Source of the DNA: Lachnospiraceae bacterium oral taxon 500 | GTDB taxonomy: Bacteria; Bacillota; Clostridia; Lachnospirales; Vallitaleaceae | Reading direction: 5' to 3' | Assembly: GCA_002999035.1 (NCBI GenBank) | Contig: CP027241.1 | Span: 1,801,001 to 1,865,000 of the forward strand | Length of the DNA: 64,000 bases | In this document: piece by piece, positions 52,887 through 63,718 of the stretch | Layout of the letters: each line of letters starts with the position of its first letter | Numbering within the stretch: position 1 is the stretch's first letter | Notes under the pieces: model-generated | What the model was told of the DNA's origin: nothing | The model's database searches: none | The model's input: only the letters and a program-made list of their open reading frames with translations | Translations under genes and position numbers: made by a program

Positions 52887-55463
52887 ATGAAACTACTGGA
52901 AAAAATATTTGGAACCCACAGCAGCCGGGAGCTGAAAAGAATAGAGCCGATTGTTGAAGAAATTGAAGGGCTGCAGGCGGAATACCGGCAAAAATCCGAT
53001 GAGGAACTGTTAGCCAAGACAGCAGAGTTTAAAGAAAGACTAAGCAAGGGGGAAACCCTGGATGATATTTTGCCGGAGGCTTTTGCCACGGTCAGAGAAG
53101 CGGCGACGCGTACCTTGCAGATGACACCTTACCGGGTTCAGTTGATCGGCGGTATTGTTTTGCACCAAGGCCGGATTGCGGAAATGAAGACCGGTGAAGG
53201 TAAGACTTTGGTTGCGCCGCTGGCGGCGTACTTAAATGCGCTTGAAGGCAAAGGCGTACATGTCGTGACGGTCAATGACTATCTGGCTGCCCGTGACGCT
53301 GAATGGATGGGAGCTATTTATCGCTTTTTGGGTTTGAGCGTCGGCGTGATTTTAAATGATATGGATAATGACAAGCGTCGGGAAGCCTATAACTGCGATA
53401 TTACTTATGGCACGAACAATGAGTTCGGTTTTGACTATCTGCGGGATAATATGGTGGTGTATAAGGAAAATCGGGTGCAGCGGGATTTGCATTATGCCAT
53501 CATTGACGAGGTTGACTCGGTGCTGATTGACGAAGCCAGAACGCCGCTGATTATTTCCGGCAGTTCCAGCAAGTCAACGCATTTGTATGATCAGGCCGAT
53601 ATGATTGCCCGCCGTTTGAAAAAAGGCCGGGTCATCGGTGAGGTCAGTAAATTAGCAGCCGTACTGAATGAAGAAGTAACCGAAGAAGGCGATTTTGTGG
53701 TTGATGAAAAATCAAAGCAGGTCAGTCTGACGGCCGAGGGTGTTGCCAAGGTGGAAAGCTTTTTCCAGATTGAAAATCTGTCCGATCCCAATAATATGGA
53801 GATTCAGCATCATATCAATTTGGCCTTAAAAGCCAATAACCTGATGCATTTGGATAAGGACTATGTAATCAAAGATGATGAGATTATCATTGTGGACGAG
53901 TTTACCGGCCGTCTGATGCCGGGACGGCGGTACAGCAACGGCCTGCATCAGGCAATTGAAGCCAAGGAAAAGGTTAAGGTAAAAAGAGAGTCAAAAACGT
54001 TGGCGACGATTACGTTTCAGAATTATTTTAACCGTTATGTCAAAAAGGCCGGTATGACCGGTACGGCGCAGACGGAGGAAGAAGAGTTCCGGGAGATTTA
54101 CGGCATGGATGTTATTGTCATTCCGCCGAATCGGCCGGTAATTCGGGTGGATCAGGACGATCAGGTTTACCGTAGCCATGAGGAAAAGATCAACGCCATT
54201 GTGGAAGCGGTTAAGGAAAGCCATGCCAAAGGTCAGCCGGTGCTGGTCGGCACGATTACAATTGACGCCTCGGAGGAATTAAGCAATCGCCTGCGCAAGG
54301 AAGGAATTCAGCATAATGTCTTAAATGCCAAGTTCCATGAAAAGGAAGCCGAAATCGTGGCGGATGCCGGTCAGTTCGGAGCGGTCACGATTGCGACCAA
54401 TATGGCGGGCCGCGGTACCGATATTAAGCTGGGTGATAAGGTAGTCGAGGCCGGTGGGCTGCGGATTATCGGTACGGAGCGGCATGAGTCGCGGCGGATT
54501 GATAATCAGCTGCGGGGCCGGGCCGGACGGCAGGGTGATCCCGGCGAGTCGATTTTTTACATTTCGATGGATGATGAGTTGATGCGCCTGTTTGGCAGCG
54601 AGCGGATGAAGGGCACGATTGAACGGCTGCGGCTGCCGGAAGGCGAGCCGATTGCGGCCGGAATTTTAAGCAATACGATTGAAGGTGCCCAGAAGAAGGT
54701 GGAAGCCAATAACTTTAGTATCCGTAAGCATTTGCTGGAATACGACCAGGTTATGAACGACCAGCGTGAGATTATTTATGAGGAACGGCTGAAAGTGCTG
54801 GGCAATCAAAATCTGCGCCATGTTATTTTGCAGATGATGGATGAAGTCATTACCCGCATGGTTAATAAATACTCTGCTGGTGTCGATGAAATAGATGAAT
54901 GGGATTTAGCGGGATTAAACGACGCGCTGCGGGAAATTATTCCTTTCCGGACGCTGACCCTGCCGGATACCGAGAAAGAGGACATTACCAGAGAAAAGTT
55001 TATTGAATTTTTAAAAGAAGAAGCGCATAAGCTCTATGAGAAGAAAGAGCAGGAGTTTGACGATATTGAAGAGTTCCGGGAAGCGGAAAGAATTCTGCTG
55101 CTGAAGGTGATTGACCAGAAGTGGATGGATCATATCGATAACATGGATCAAATGCGGCAGGGCATTGGTTTGCGCTCTTTTGGACAAAAGGATCCGCTGG
55201 TTGAGTACAAGTTTATCGGTTTTGAAATGTTTGACGAAACGATTGAAAGTATTCAGGAAGACACCGTGAAGGTGCTGTACCGGGTTGTGCCGAGGGAAAA
55301 ACTGGAAAGAGAACAGGTTGCTAAAAATATTACCACCAACCGCGGCGGAGAAGAAGTCAGGAGAAGACCGGTTCGCCGGACAGCCGAAAAAATCGGTCGG
55401 AATGACCCGTGTCCTTGCGGCAGCGGCAAGAAATACAAGCAGTGCCACGGCCGGGAGGCGTAA
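52887..55463 (+). CDS. secA: Preprotein translocase ATPase SecA
   Basis: 858 residues. DEAD motor: [20 protein letters not shown] (Walker A), [19 protein letters not shown] (motif II), [14 protein letters not shown] and [22 protein letters not shown] (motif VI). The C-terminal zinc motif [13 protein letters not shown] that contacts SecB/lipids or the ribosome is present. SecA drives proteins through SecYEG. prfB follows closely, the usual Bacillota order secA-prfB. AAAGGGAAGGC precedes ATG 52887. Confidence 0.98.
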   Translation: MKLLEKIFGTHSSRELKRIEPIVEEIEGLQAEYRQKSDEELLAKTAEFKERLSKGETLDDILPEAFATVREAATRTLQMTPYRVQLIGGIVLHQGRIAEMKTGEGKTLVAPLAAYLNALEGKGVHVVTVNDYLAARDAEWMGAIYRFLGLSVGVILNDMDNDKRREAYNCDITYGTNNEFGFDYLRDNMVVYKENRVQRDLHYAIIDEVDSVLIDEARTPLIISGSSSKSTHLYDQADMIARRLKKGRVIGEVSKLAAVLNEEVTEEGDFVVDEKSKQVSLTAEGVAKVESFFQIENLSDPNNMEIQHHINLALKANNLMHLDKDYVIKDDEIIIVDEFTGRLMPGRRYSNGLHQAIEAKEKVKVKRESKTLATITFQNYFNRYVKKAGMTGTAQTEEEEFREIYGMDVIVIPPNRPVIRVDQDDQVYRSHEEKINAIVEAVKESHAKGQPVLVGTITIDASEELSNRLRKEGIQHNVLNAKFHEKEAEIVADAGQFGAVTIATNMAGRGTDIKLGDKVVEAGGLRIIGTERHESRRIDNQLRGRAGRQGDPGESIFYISMDDELMRLFGSERMKGTIERLRLPEGEPIAAGILSNTIEGAQKKVEANNFSIRKHLLEYDQVMNDQREIIYEERLKVLGNQNLRHVILQMMDEVITRMVNKYSAGVDEIDEWDLAGLNDALREIIPFRTLTLPDTEKEDITREKFIEFLKEEAHKLYEKKEQEFDDIEEFREAERILLLKVIDQKWMDHIDNMDQMRQGIGLRSFGQKDPLVEYKFIGFEMFDETIESIQEDTVKVLYRVVPREKLEREQVAKNITTNRGGEEVRRRPVRRTAEKIGRNDPCPCGSGKKYKQCHGREA

Positions 55464-55537
55464 AGCAACAGAAAGCGATAACATAATATAACATAACTCA
55501 AATAAAACAAATTGACTCTGAAGAAGGAAGTGATTTT

Positions 55538-56657
55538 GTGCTGGAACTGGAACAGTTAAACGACAGTTTAAAGACCTATACCGACAAGCTTAAAGAATTG
55601 GGTGTTTCCCTTTGACCTCGCCGGGATTAGGGAAAGAACAAAAGAATTAGAAGAAAAAATGCTGGCGGACGGCTTTTGGGATGACCCGGAAGCGGCCCAG
55701 AAAGTAAATCAGGAGTTAAAGTCGCTGAAAGCCAAAGCTGCCCGGATGGATAAGCTGACCGGTGATTTTGAAGATATGCAGGTGATGATTGAGCTGGGAA
55801 TCGAGGAAAACTCCGAAGAAATGGTGCGGGAAGTGACGGAGATGCTGGCGGACTTTGAACGGGAAATAGAAAGCCTGCGGGTGGAAACGTTGCTAAACGG
55901 CGAGTTTGACCGGGGATCGGCCATTGTTTCGCTCCATGCCGGTGCCGGCGGAACAGAGTCTTGCGACTGGGCATCGATGCTTTACCGGATGTACTGCCGC
56001 TGGGCGGAAAACAAGGATTTTCAGGTTGAGGTACTGGATTATCTGGACGGGGAAGAAGCGGGTATTAAATCGGTTACTTTTCAGATTAACGGGGAAAATG
56101 CTTACGGCTATTTACAGGCGGAAAAAGGCGTGCACCGTTTGGTTCGGATTTCACCATTTGATGCTTCGGGGCGGCGCCATACTTCTTTTGCTTCCTGCGA
56201 CGTCCTGCCGGATGTGGAAGCGGACAGCGATATTGAGATTAAAGAAGAAGAAATTCGGGTGGATACTTATCGAGCCAGCGGAGCCGGCGGTCAGCATATC
56301 AATAAGACTGATTCGGCCATTCGAATTACGCATTTGCCGACCGGAATTGTGGTGCAGTGCCAAAATGAGCGCTCTCAGCATAAGAATAAGGAAAGAGCCA
56401 TTAAAATGCTGAAGGCCAAGCTCTATGAGATTAAAGAACGGGAGCACTTGGAAAGAATTCAGGATATTCGCGGCGAAATGAAGGACATCGGCTGGGGCAG
56501 CCAAATTCGCTCGTATGTGATGCATCCTTACAGTTTGGTCAAGGATCACCGTACAAACGAAGAGACAGGTAATGTTGATAAGGTAATGGACGGCTACATA
56601 GATCCGTTTATCAATGCTTATCTGATTTGGAAATCACAAAAAAATATAGGGATATAA
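55538..56657 (+). CDS. prfB: Peptide chain release factor 2, with programmed +1 frameshift
   Basis: About 372 residues made from two frames. GTG 55538 (after GAAGGAAG) opens 25 codons that end CTT TGA (55610-55615); a +1 shift to GAC at 55614 joins the long frame beginning FDLAGIRERTKELEEKM. CTTTGAC is the standard prfB slip site, at which low RF2 lets the ribosome shift past the UGA. The body has the SPF tripeptide (RISPFDASGRRH) for UGA/UAA reading and the GGQ motif (GAGGQHINKTDSAIRI). The upstream SD-like stimulator is weak (GGGTG). A plain gene caller would start it wrongly near 55602. Confidence 0.95.
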
Positions 56658-56683
56658 GACATTTGCTTAAAGGAGGTATAAAA

Positions 56684-57151
56684 TTGGCGTCAACCAAACA
56701 AGTAGTATTTCATTTGGATAATGAAGAATATGGCGTAGATATTATGAAGGTCAATGTGATTGAAAAATATCAGGAAATTGTGAAAGTCCCGAACAGCCCG
56801 GAGTATGTCGAGGGAATCATCAATTTGCGCGGTGAAATTCTGCCGATTTTTAATCTGCGCAAAAAGTTTGGCTTGAAAGAAAAGCCGGTTGATGAAAATA
56901 CCAAGATTATCGTAGTTTTTTTGGGGCAGATGAAAGTCGGTTTTATTGTGGATTCGGTTTCGCAGATTATTAATATTGATGATACGCAAACCGAAGCGGC
57001 ACCACGGATTGTAACCGGTGTCAGCCGCCGCTATATTCAATCGGTCGCTAAGGTTGACGAGCGGATGATTGTGCTGCTGGACGTTGATTTGATGCTGGAA
57101 GATGAGGAAAAGCTTTCATTGGGAGCCATTCTTGAAGAAGACAGTAAATAA
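56684..57151 (+). CDS. cheW: Chemotaxis coupling protein CheW
   Basis: About 155 residues from TTG 56684, seven bases after AAAGGAGGT; earlier in-frame starts overlap prfB. The fold is complete: KQVVFHLDNEEYGVDIMKVN, VIEKYQEIVKVPNSPEYVEG, IINLRGEILPIFNLRKKFGL and VGFIVDSVSQIINIDD. CheW links chemoreceptors to CheA at the membrane. No other che or flagellar gene lies in the window; it stands between prfB and aspartate kinase and may belong to a scattered chemotaxis set. Confidence 0.92.
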   Translation: MASTKQVVFHLDNEEYGVDIMKVNVIEKYQEIVKVPNSPEYVEGIINLRGEILPIFNLRKKFGLKEKPVDENTKIIVVFLGQMKVGFIVDSVSQIINIDDTQTEAAPRIVTGVSRRYIQSVAKVDERMIVLLDVDLMLEDEEKLSLGAILEEDSK

Positions 57152-57219
57152 CTCTCAAGATAACAATAACTAAGGATAGTAGGCCGGAAATCCTATATTT
57201 TCGGCGGTTGGAGCAAAGA

Positions 57220-58431
57220 ATGTTAATTGTAAAAAAGTTTGGCGGCAGTTCGGTGGCGGATGCCGTAAAGATAAAAAACGTAGCAAATCGAATTATTGAA
57301 GACTACAATAAAGGGCATCAGATTGTAGTTGTGTTGTCGGCGCAGGGAGATACGACCGATCTTTTACTGGAAAAAGCGGCGGAGATTACGGAAGTACCAT
57401 CCAAGCGGGAGTTGGATATGCTCCTGACGACCGGCGAACAGCAGTCGGTCGCTTTGATGGCGATGGCGATTAAAGCAGCGGGGTATCCGGCGATCTCGTT
57501 GAATGCGTTTCAAACCGGGATATCGACGACCCGGGTTTACGGCAATGCCCGAATTAAAAATATTGAAGTGGAGCGGCTGCAAAATGAGCTGGAAAGACGC
57601 AGTATTATTTTGGTCACGGGCTTTCAGGGAATCAATCGTTACGAGGATTATACGACTCTGGGTCGGGGGGGCTCTGATACGACGGCAGTGGCACTGGCAG
57701 CAGCGCTCAATGCCGATTTATGTGAGATTTATACAGATGTGGACGGCGTTTACACGGCTGACCCCAGAGTGGTTCCGGATGCTCGCAAGATTGAGGAGAT
57801 TACCTACGATGAAATGCTGGAACTGGCCTCGCTGGGCGCCAAGGTGCTGCACAACCGTTCGGTTGAATTGGCGAAAAAGTACAAGGTCAATTTGGTGGTG
57901 CGTTCCAGTCTGAATAATCATAGCGGAACTTATGTTAAGGAGGAAACAAAAGTGGAAAGAATGTTGATCAGCGGCGTGGCAAGCGATGCCAATGTTTGCC
58001 GGCTGGCGGTATCAAATATTAAGGACGAGCCGGGAAAAGCATATGCAATTTTCTCCCTGCTGGCCAGAAACAATGTCAATGTGGATATTATCCTGCAGTC
58101 AATCGGCCGGGCGGATAAGAAAGATATTTCCTTTACGGTTGAAAAGAAGGACAAAGACGAGGCTATCCGACTGTTGCAGGAGCATCAGACGACAATTGGC
58201 TTTGAAACGATTGAGGCCGAGGACAATATCGCCAAGGTATCCATCGTCGGCGCCGGGATGGCGGCTAATGCCGGCGTAGCATCCAAGATGTTTGAAGCAC
58301 TTTATGATGCGGGTGTTAATATCAATATGATTTCCACCAGTGAGATTAAGATTTCGGTGCTGGTTAGTGCCGAGGACGAAGAGAAAGCCGTGACGGCGAT
58401 TCACAATGCCTTTTTCCGCAAGGAGAAATAA
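57220..58431 (+). CDS. lysC: Aspartate kinase
   Basis: About 403 residues from ATG 57220; an upstream TTG at 57208 lies on the ribosome site. The kinase domain begins VKKFGGSSVADAVKIKNVAN and includes GFQGINRYEDYTTLGRGGSD and DVDGVYTADPRVV. The last about 150 residues form two ACT domains (KDEPGKAYAIFSLLARNNVN, VSIVGAGMAANAGVASKMFE) that bind lysine or threonine. It catalyses the first step to Lys, Thr, Met and diaminopimelate, the last also a wall building block. Terminator at 58458-58494. Confidence 0.95.
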   Translation: MLIVKKFGGSSVADAVKIKNVANRIIEDYNKGHQIVVVLSAQGDTTDLLLEKAAEITEVPSKRELDMLLTTGEQQSVALMAMAIKAAGYPAISLNAFQTGISTTRVYGNARIKNIEVERLQNELERRSIILVTGFQGINRYEDYTTLGRGGSDTTAVALAAALNADLCEIYTDVDGVYTADPRVVPDARKIEEITYDEMLELASLGAKVLHNRSVELAKKYKVNLVVRSSLNNHSGTYVKEETKVERMLISGVASDANVCRLAVSNIKDEPGKAYAIFSLLARNNVNVDIILQSIGRADKKDISFTVEKKDKDEAIRLLQEHQTTIGFETIEAEDNIAKVSIVGAGMAANAGVASKMFEALYDAGVNINMISTSEIKISVLVSAEDEEKAVTAIHNAFFRKEK

Positions 58432-58457
58432 GTAATTGCTAGTTTTAAACTTAACAA

Positions 58458-58494
58458 GACCTATTCCTTTAAAGATAAGGGATAGGTTTTTTTT
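58458..58494 (+). terminator. Terminator of lysC
   Basis: ACCTATTCC pairs with GGGATAGGT around an A-rich loop and ends in T8. Confidence 0.82.
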
Positions 58495-58612
58495 GTTAGA
58501 AAAGATGAGAGAAATATAATAAAGTATTACCAATAACGTTAACAAAAGATAATCAAAAATATATAAAAATAGCAGAATAAAAAAGCAAAAATGTAGAAAA
58601 GTTGGAAAATAC

Positions 58613-58641
58613 TTGACGAAAGATAATAAAAAATATATTAT
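58613..58641 (+). promoter_or_regulatory. Promoter of the GH85 gene, AT-rich leader
   Basis: TTGACG (58613-58618) and TATTAT (58636-58641) with exact 17-base spacing. The leader to 58822 is very AT-rich and contains AGGAAGGAGG (58695) not followed by a gene, and GTTTAC repeats near 58741. Confidence 0.7.
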
Positions 58642-58822
58642 CTTACATAAGAGATAAATTAGAAATGCAAAAAAATACAAAAATGATTTAGAAAAGGAAG
58701 GAGGAAATTTATACTAAAACAAAATAATTTGTTATGTTTTTGTTTACGAAAAGTTGTTTACAAATATTCAAAGAACTGTAAGCAATGAAAGAAATTATGA
58801 TTCAAGATTTAAGGAGAAATTG

Positions 58823-61800
58823 ATGAAAAAGCACTTAAACTGGAAGAAAAAGACGAATAAGATAGTATCCTTACTATTAGCGGTGCTGCTTTTGGCAGGA
58901 ACTTTTGCCAATAATGCTTATGCGGTCAAGGTCAGAGAAAATGAAGAATATAAAGCCGGCTTGACTTTAAGGCCAATCTCGGAGATGTTTTATTTGGATA
59001 GAATCTTAGAGTGGACAGCTTGGAAAAACCCGGACGATAATTTAAATCGAGCTAGTGTGCCGCTCAGAGAGAGATTTACCGGTCATGTGGTCAATCCTCT
59101 GGCCAGCGCCGAAGCCAAGGTGCAGTCGGTGCCACTGATGAACTCCAAAAATGATGAAGACAACTCGGTCAACGGTGATGAGTTTGACTGTTTTGCTTTT
59201 GATTTTTGGCAATATGTTGATCAAATGGTCTTTTGGGATGGCCCGATTCCGACGGCCGATGTAATTGACGCCGGTCATAGAAATGGGGTTCCGGTTTATG
59301 GCACTTTGTTTTTTAACTGGTCAAGTTCAGCGTCTGATCGGGAAATTTTGAAAAAGTTTTTAACGAAGCAAATCGTTGATGGAAAAACAATTTTTCCGGT
59401 AGCGGATAAACTGATTGATATGGTTGAATTCTATGGTTTTGACGGTTATTTCATCAATCAGGAAACTGATATGTTTGAGCCGTGGGGTGAAACCATGCGT
59501 GAGTTTATGCTGTATGCACAGCGTAAAGCTAAAGAACGCAAAGGCCGGATTCGTTTTTCTTGGTATGACGCAATGTCGAACAGTGGTGATAGATTTCATT
59601 ACGATGGGGTAACGACCGGCAATGATTATTTTGTCAAACCCTATGGTGCGGATCAGCAGTATGCCGCTGATGAGTTTTTTGCTAACTTTAACTGGTCAAG
59701 TGCGAAAAATGACAATACGGTCAGACATATGGAAGAAATCGGCCGCAATCCGTTTGATGCCTATGCTGGTTTTGAATTACAGCAAAGAAGCTATAACACG
59801 GGTATCAGTTATAGAAGCCTATTGGATGGTGAAGGTAAATTGAAGCTGTCAATCGGTCTTTATACGCCGGACTCGATTCGGGGAATGGCGGTTAGTCCAG
59901 AAGATTATCATGAACAGGAAAGAAACTTCTGGGTGGGCTTTGATGGCGATCCGACAACCAGCGGTGATTCTAACAGCAAGGGAAAGATGTGGCGGGGAAT
60001 TGCCCGATTTGTAGCCGATAAGTCAGCGGTGATGGAGCTGCCGTTTAATACCTATTTTAATACCGGACATGGCCGGCAATGGTTTATCGACGGACAAGTA
60101 TCCAAAGATGCCGAATGGAACAGCCGCGGCGTGCAGGATATTCTGCCGACTTGGCGCTGGTGGATTCGGACGGAAACAGGAGCCGGGGAGGCGCTAGCGG
60201 CCAAATATGACTTTACCGATGCTTATAACAGCGGCGATTCGGTTCAGTTTTACGGGAGCCTGGAAAAGGACAATGCCAATCAGATTATGCTGTACAGCAC
60301 TCATTTGGAAGCGGGAGCCGATACCAAGCTGAAGGTAGCCTATAAGGGCGGCAAAAACAGCAAAGCATATCTTGAACTGGGAACAGCCGAAGATTATGCT
60401 GAGGATGGATTTTATTCCTTTGAACTGCCGCAGGCAGCAGATGAAAACTGGCAGACAGCGGAGATTGGCGTGGGTTCTTTGGCCGGTCAAACGATTCACT
60501 CCATTCGGCTGCGTTTGGAAGCCACGGAAAATGAAGCGGATTACCGTTTTAACTTAGGCCAGTTGGCGCTATATGACGATGGGGAAAAGCCGGAGAAAGT
60601 GGAAGATTTGCAGGCGGATGAGGTTATGTTCCGCACTTCCGCCAATGCCGAAGCAAGACTTTCTTGGACTCCGGTCAAAGACGCGGAATATTATGAGGTT
60701 TATCAGGAGAATGCCGATGGAAGCAAAACCATCGTCAATGCGACCTCCAGTCAATATTTTTACGCTGAAAAGATTTTTCGGACAGCCGATATGACCGGAA
60801 CAACACAAAAACTTTTTGTGGTAACGGTCGGCAAAAACGGCGTTAAATCCGATCCGGCGGAAATGATACTGGACTGGCAGATGGAAGTAGCGGATACCGA
60901 TGCACTGCCGAAGAAAAATCCTAATCTTTGCTTAGAAGCGGAAGTAACGGATAAATCACATGAAAATGATTCGGAACCGGCGCGCAATGCTATCAACGGA
61001 ACAATCAGCGGTAATACGGATAAGTGGTGTGCATCGGGAGCGTCTGGCTGGATGAGCATTGCTTTTCCGGAAGCAAAAACGGTGCGCCGGGTAGCGGTTT
61101 ATCATGCTGAAGCCGGTGGTGAAGGCGCAATCATGAATACACGTGATTTCAGTATTCAGTATAAGGACAACAATGGCCAGTGGCAGATTGCGCATAGTAT
61201 TTGGGGCAATACTCAGGCGGTAACGGACTTTGATTTGAGCGAACCGATTACGGCCAAGGAATGGAAACTGGATATTACGCGGGGCGATATGTCCCCATGG
61301 ACAGCAATTCGGATTTATGAATGGCAGATGTTTGAGCAGGCCAAGGACAATAAGACGAATTATATCCCAATGCGCTGGGTAGAGGCCAAGAATATAGCTG
61401 ACGATCAATATCAGGTTACTTTCAAAAATATCGAAAAAGATATGGAAGTGAGGATTTATAAAGATAAGGATTTGACGGAACTCTTAGCGGAAAAAACGGC
61501 GGATCAAAAGGGCGATTTGGTATTTGACGACCTGACACTGACGATACCGGCCGGTGAAAAATACGGCAAGGTCTATTATGTGTCCAAAGCAGCAGGGATG
61601 CTGGACAGTATCCGCATGACTTTGATTTATCATAAGAAAGAAACAGAGATTAAAGAAGTTGAGTTGGTAAAGGTACCGGAAAAGAAGATTTATGCCTTTG
61701 GCAGTCCGCTGCGGGTTGGTGACGGAAGATTGAAGTTGATTTATGAGGATGATTCGGAGCAGGAAATTGCACTTACCCCGAGTATGGTAAAAGGCTTTAA

Positions 61801-63607
61801 CTCCAATTCTCCGACCGAGCAGGAACTAACAGTTGAGTACAAAGGCTTTACCGCACCGCAGACTTTTACAGTCACAGTAAAGGCCAAGACGGAAACGATG
61901 GCTGTTACAGGTTTAACGATTAAGGAAGAACCGAAAAAGAATTATTTCTTAAATGAACCGCTGGATCTGAGCGGCGGCAAGCTGGAAATAATTTATGAAG
62001 ATTTGGAAAAAGAAGTGATTACCATGACCGGTGCCGGCATTGAGGTCAGTGGTTTTGATTCGACCACAGAGGGCGAAAAGCAGTTGACATTTACTTATAT
62101 GGATGTGCAGGCGGTTATGACGATTTATGTCAGCAAGAAGGAACCGGTTAATAAAGAAAAGTTGCAGGAAATCATTGGTCAAGTCCGCCTCTTGATGGAA
62201 GAAGAAATGTTTGAAAAAGCGGAAGAAGACTTGCAGCAGGATTTAAAAGCAGCACTTGCCGCAGCGAACGCTGTTTTTGAAGATGAGGACGCAGACAAAG
62301 ACCAGGTGGCTGAAGCGGCAGCGAGCCTTCAGCAGGCGATTGACCGCTACCTGCAAAGAGTAATCAAGAGCGTCGAGTTGAAACAGGCTCCGGCTAAGAT
62401 AGAATATGATTTTGGCGAAGAACTGGATCCGGATGGCGGCGTACTGATGCTGACTTATGGCAATGGCCGAACGGAAGAGGTGCCGATGACCAAGGGCATG
62501 ATTCGGGGCTATGAGGCAGAAAAAGCCGGATATCAGACGTTGACGGTAGTTTATGAAAGCTACTTGGCCGGAGAAATTAAGATTCGGGTCAGAATTGAAC
62601 AAACCGAAAAAATCAAAGCCCTGAAAGCGGCAATCGAAGCAGGCAAGGCGGCCAAAAACGGTCCGGAATATGAAAGAGCAAGTCGGTTGGCCAAAGAAGC
62701 GCTGGATAATATTCTTGACCGAGCCGAACTTTTGGCTGAAGAAGGAGCGGACGAAAATACGCTGACGCAGGTAATTCGTGAAATTGAACAGGCAATTTTG
62801 GATTTATCAAGAGAAATTGCGCCGTTGGTACCGTATACGCCTTCGGAAAGCCAAGAACCGCAAACTCCGAGTTTCCCGATTCTTCCCGGTAAAAAAGAGG
62901 AAAGAATTGAAGATGAGAAAATCGCACAGGCTTCCGCAGAAACTTTGCGGGCGCAGGAATTATCCAAGACACTGAGTCAGGAAGACGATAAAAGCCGGAT
63001 TATGGATTGGGCGGCGAAGAGGATTACCGATCGTCAGCTGATTCAAAGTCTGAGTGATACGGCATTAACGGAGTTGGCGGAAAATGTGGCAGCCAAGTTT
63101 AAAGACGAAGCCAAAACCAATTGGTACGCCAAGGAATTAAGTGCAATTCAGTTGATCGGCTTGGTAAATGGTTATGAGGATGGTACTTTTGGAGCGAATA
63201 AGGAAGTAACCGGTAAAGAATTGACGGCAATATTGCTACGGGCAGCCGGAATGGCACCGGCGAAAGGCGAAAAGGCCGGTGACTGGTTTGCTCCGTATTT
63301 ACAGGCAGTGGAAAAAGCGGGCTTGCTGAAGAAAGTTTCCTTTGATTTAAGCAAGGAATTGACCCGGGAAGAGGTTGCAGCTTTAGCCTATGCTTTTGCA
63401 GAGCTTATCGGCAAGAAACCGTTGGTAGCCGGAACAGAAGTGAAGTTTACGGATAAAGAAATGTTTAGTGCCGGTTATGAGGAAGCAATTACTTATCTGA
63501 CACAAAACGAAATCCTAAAAGGCTATGAGGACGGCAGCTATCAGCCGAAAGCGCCGGTAAAACGGTCGGAAGTTGTTGCGATTGTATACCGTTTGCTGAA
63601 AAAATAG
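58823..63607 (+). CDS. Secreted S-layer-anchored endo-beta-N-acetylglucosaminidase, GH85 family
   Basis: 1594 residues from ATG 58823 (AAGGAG at 58811-58816; a longer in-frame ATG at 58754 has no ribosome site). Signal peptide to about residue 34 (ANNAYA). The GH85 barrel covers about 60-400: FNWSSSASDREILKK, then YGFDGYFINQE with catalytic N212 and E214 (N-x-E motif of substrate-assisted cleavage). Next come a galactose-binding-like region and an Fn3-like segment (to about 690), an F5/8 (discoidin) domain about 697-836, Ig-like domains with GSPLRVGDGRLKLIYEDDSE-type strands at about 943-1022, 1028-1106 and 1182-1259, FIVAR-like helical spacers about 1110-1181 and 1260-1329, and three SLH repeats about 1433-1594. 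It should cut N-glycans between the two core GlcNAc residues at the cell surface. Confidence 0.9.
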   Translation: MKKHLNWKKKTNKIVSLLLAVLLLAGTFANNAYAVKVRENEEYKAGLTLRPISEMFYLDRILEWTAWKNPDDNLNRASVPLRERFTGHVVNPLASAEAKVQSVPLMNSKNDEDNSVNGDEFDCFAFDFWQYVDQMVFWDGPIPTADVIDAGHRNGVPVYGTLFFNWSSSASDREILKKFLTKQIVDGKTIFPVADKLIDMVEFYGFDGYFINQETDMFEPWGETMREFMLYAQRKAKERKGRIRFSWYDAMSNSGDRFHYDGVTTGNDYFVKPYGADQQYAADEFFANFNWSSAKNDNTVRHMEEIGRNPFDAYAGFELQQRSYNTGISYRSLLDGEGKLKLSIGLYTPDSIRGMAVSPEDYHEQERNFWVGFDGDPTTSGDSNSKGKMWRGIARFVADKSAVMELPFNTYFNTGHGRQWFIDGQVSKDAEWNSRGVQDILPTWRWWIRTETGAGEALAAKYDFTDAYNSGDSVQFYGSLEKDNANQIMLYSTHLEAGADTKLKVAYKGGKNSKAYLELGTAEDYAEDGFYSFELPQAADENWQTAEIGVGSLAGQTIHSIRLRLEATENEADYRFNLGQLALYDDGEKPEKVEDLQADEVMFRTSANAEARLSWTPVKDAEYYEVYQENADGSKTIVNATSSQYFYAEKIFRTADMTGTTQKLFVVTVGKNGVKSDPAEMILDWQMEVADTDALPKKNPNLCLEAEVTDKSHENDSEPARNAINGTISGNTDKWCASGASGWMSIAFPEAKTVRRVAVYHAEAGGEGAIMNTRDFSIQYKDNNGQWQIAHSIWGNTQAVTDFDLSEPITAKEWKLDITRGDMSPWTAIRIYEWQMFEQAKDNKTNYIPMRWVEAKNIADDQYQVTFKNIEKDMEVRIYKDKDLTELLAEKTADQKGDLVFDDLTLTIPAGEKYGKVYYVSKAAGMLDSIRMTLIYHKKETEIKEVELVKVPEKKIYAFGSPLRVGDGRLKLIYEDDSEQEIALTPSMVKGFNSNSPTEQELTVEYKGFTAPQTFTVTVKAKTETMAVTGLTIKEEPKKNYFLNEPLDLSGGKLEIIYEDLEKEVITMTGAGIEVSGFDSTTEGEKQLTFTYMDVQAVMTIYVSKKEPVNKEKLQEIIGQVRLLMEEEMFEKAEEDLQQDLKAALAAANAVFEDEDADKDQVAEAAASLQQAIDRYLQRVIKSVELKQAPAKIEYDFGEELDPDGGVLMLTYGNGRTEEVPMTKGMIRGYEAEKAGYQTLTVVYESYLAGEIKIRVRIEQTEKIKALKAAIEAGKAAKNGPEYERASRLAKEALDNILDRAELLAEEGADENTLTQVIREIEQAILDLSREIAPLVPYTPSESQEPQTPSFPILPGKKEERIEDEKIAQASAETLRAQELSKTLSQEDDKSRIMDWAAKRITDRQLIQSLSDTALTELAENVAAKFKDEAKTNWYAKELSAIQLIGLVNGYEDGTFGANKEVTGKELTAILLRAAGMAPAKGEKAGDWFAPYLQAVEKAGLLKKVSFDLSKELTREEVAALAYAFAELIGKKPLVAGTEVKFTDKEMFSAGYEEAITYLTQNEILKGYEDGSYQPKAPVKRSEVVAIVYRLLKK

Positions 63608-63656
63608 GATTTGGCTGGTATGGCGAGTTTAACAGCAAAAAAATAAAAAACTAAAA

Positions 63657-63703
63657 TAAAAGACGCCGGTTGTTCTGGTAAAAAGAGAACAATCGGCGTT
63701 TTT
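63657..63703. terminator. Bidirectional terminator between GH85 gene and regulator
   Basis: AAAAGACGCCGGTTGTTCT and AGAACAATCGGCGTTTTT form a long stem with one mismatch around a 9-base loop; A and T runs flank both sides. Confidence 0.88.
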
Positions 63704-63718
63704 GGTCTTAACTGATCT

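Noticed and set aside
55602-56657. RF2 as a simple gene starting near 55602
   Set aside because: The codons before the CTTTGAC site encode the normal RF2 N-terminus in the other frame, so the programmed frameshift model is better.
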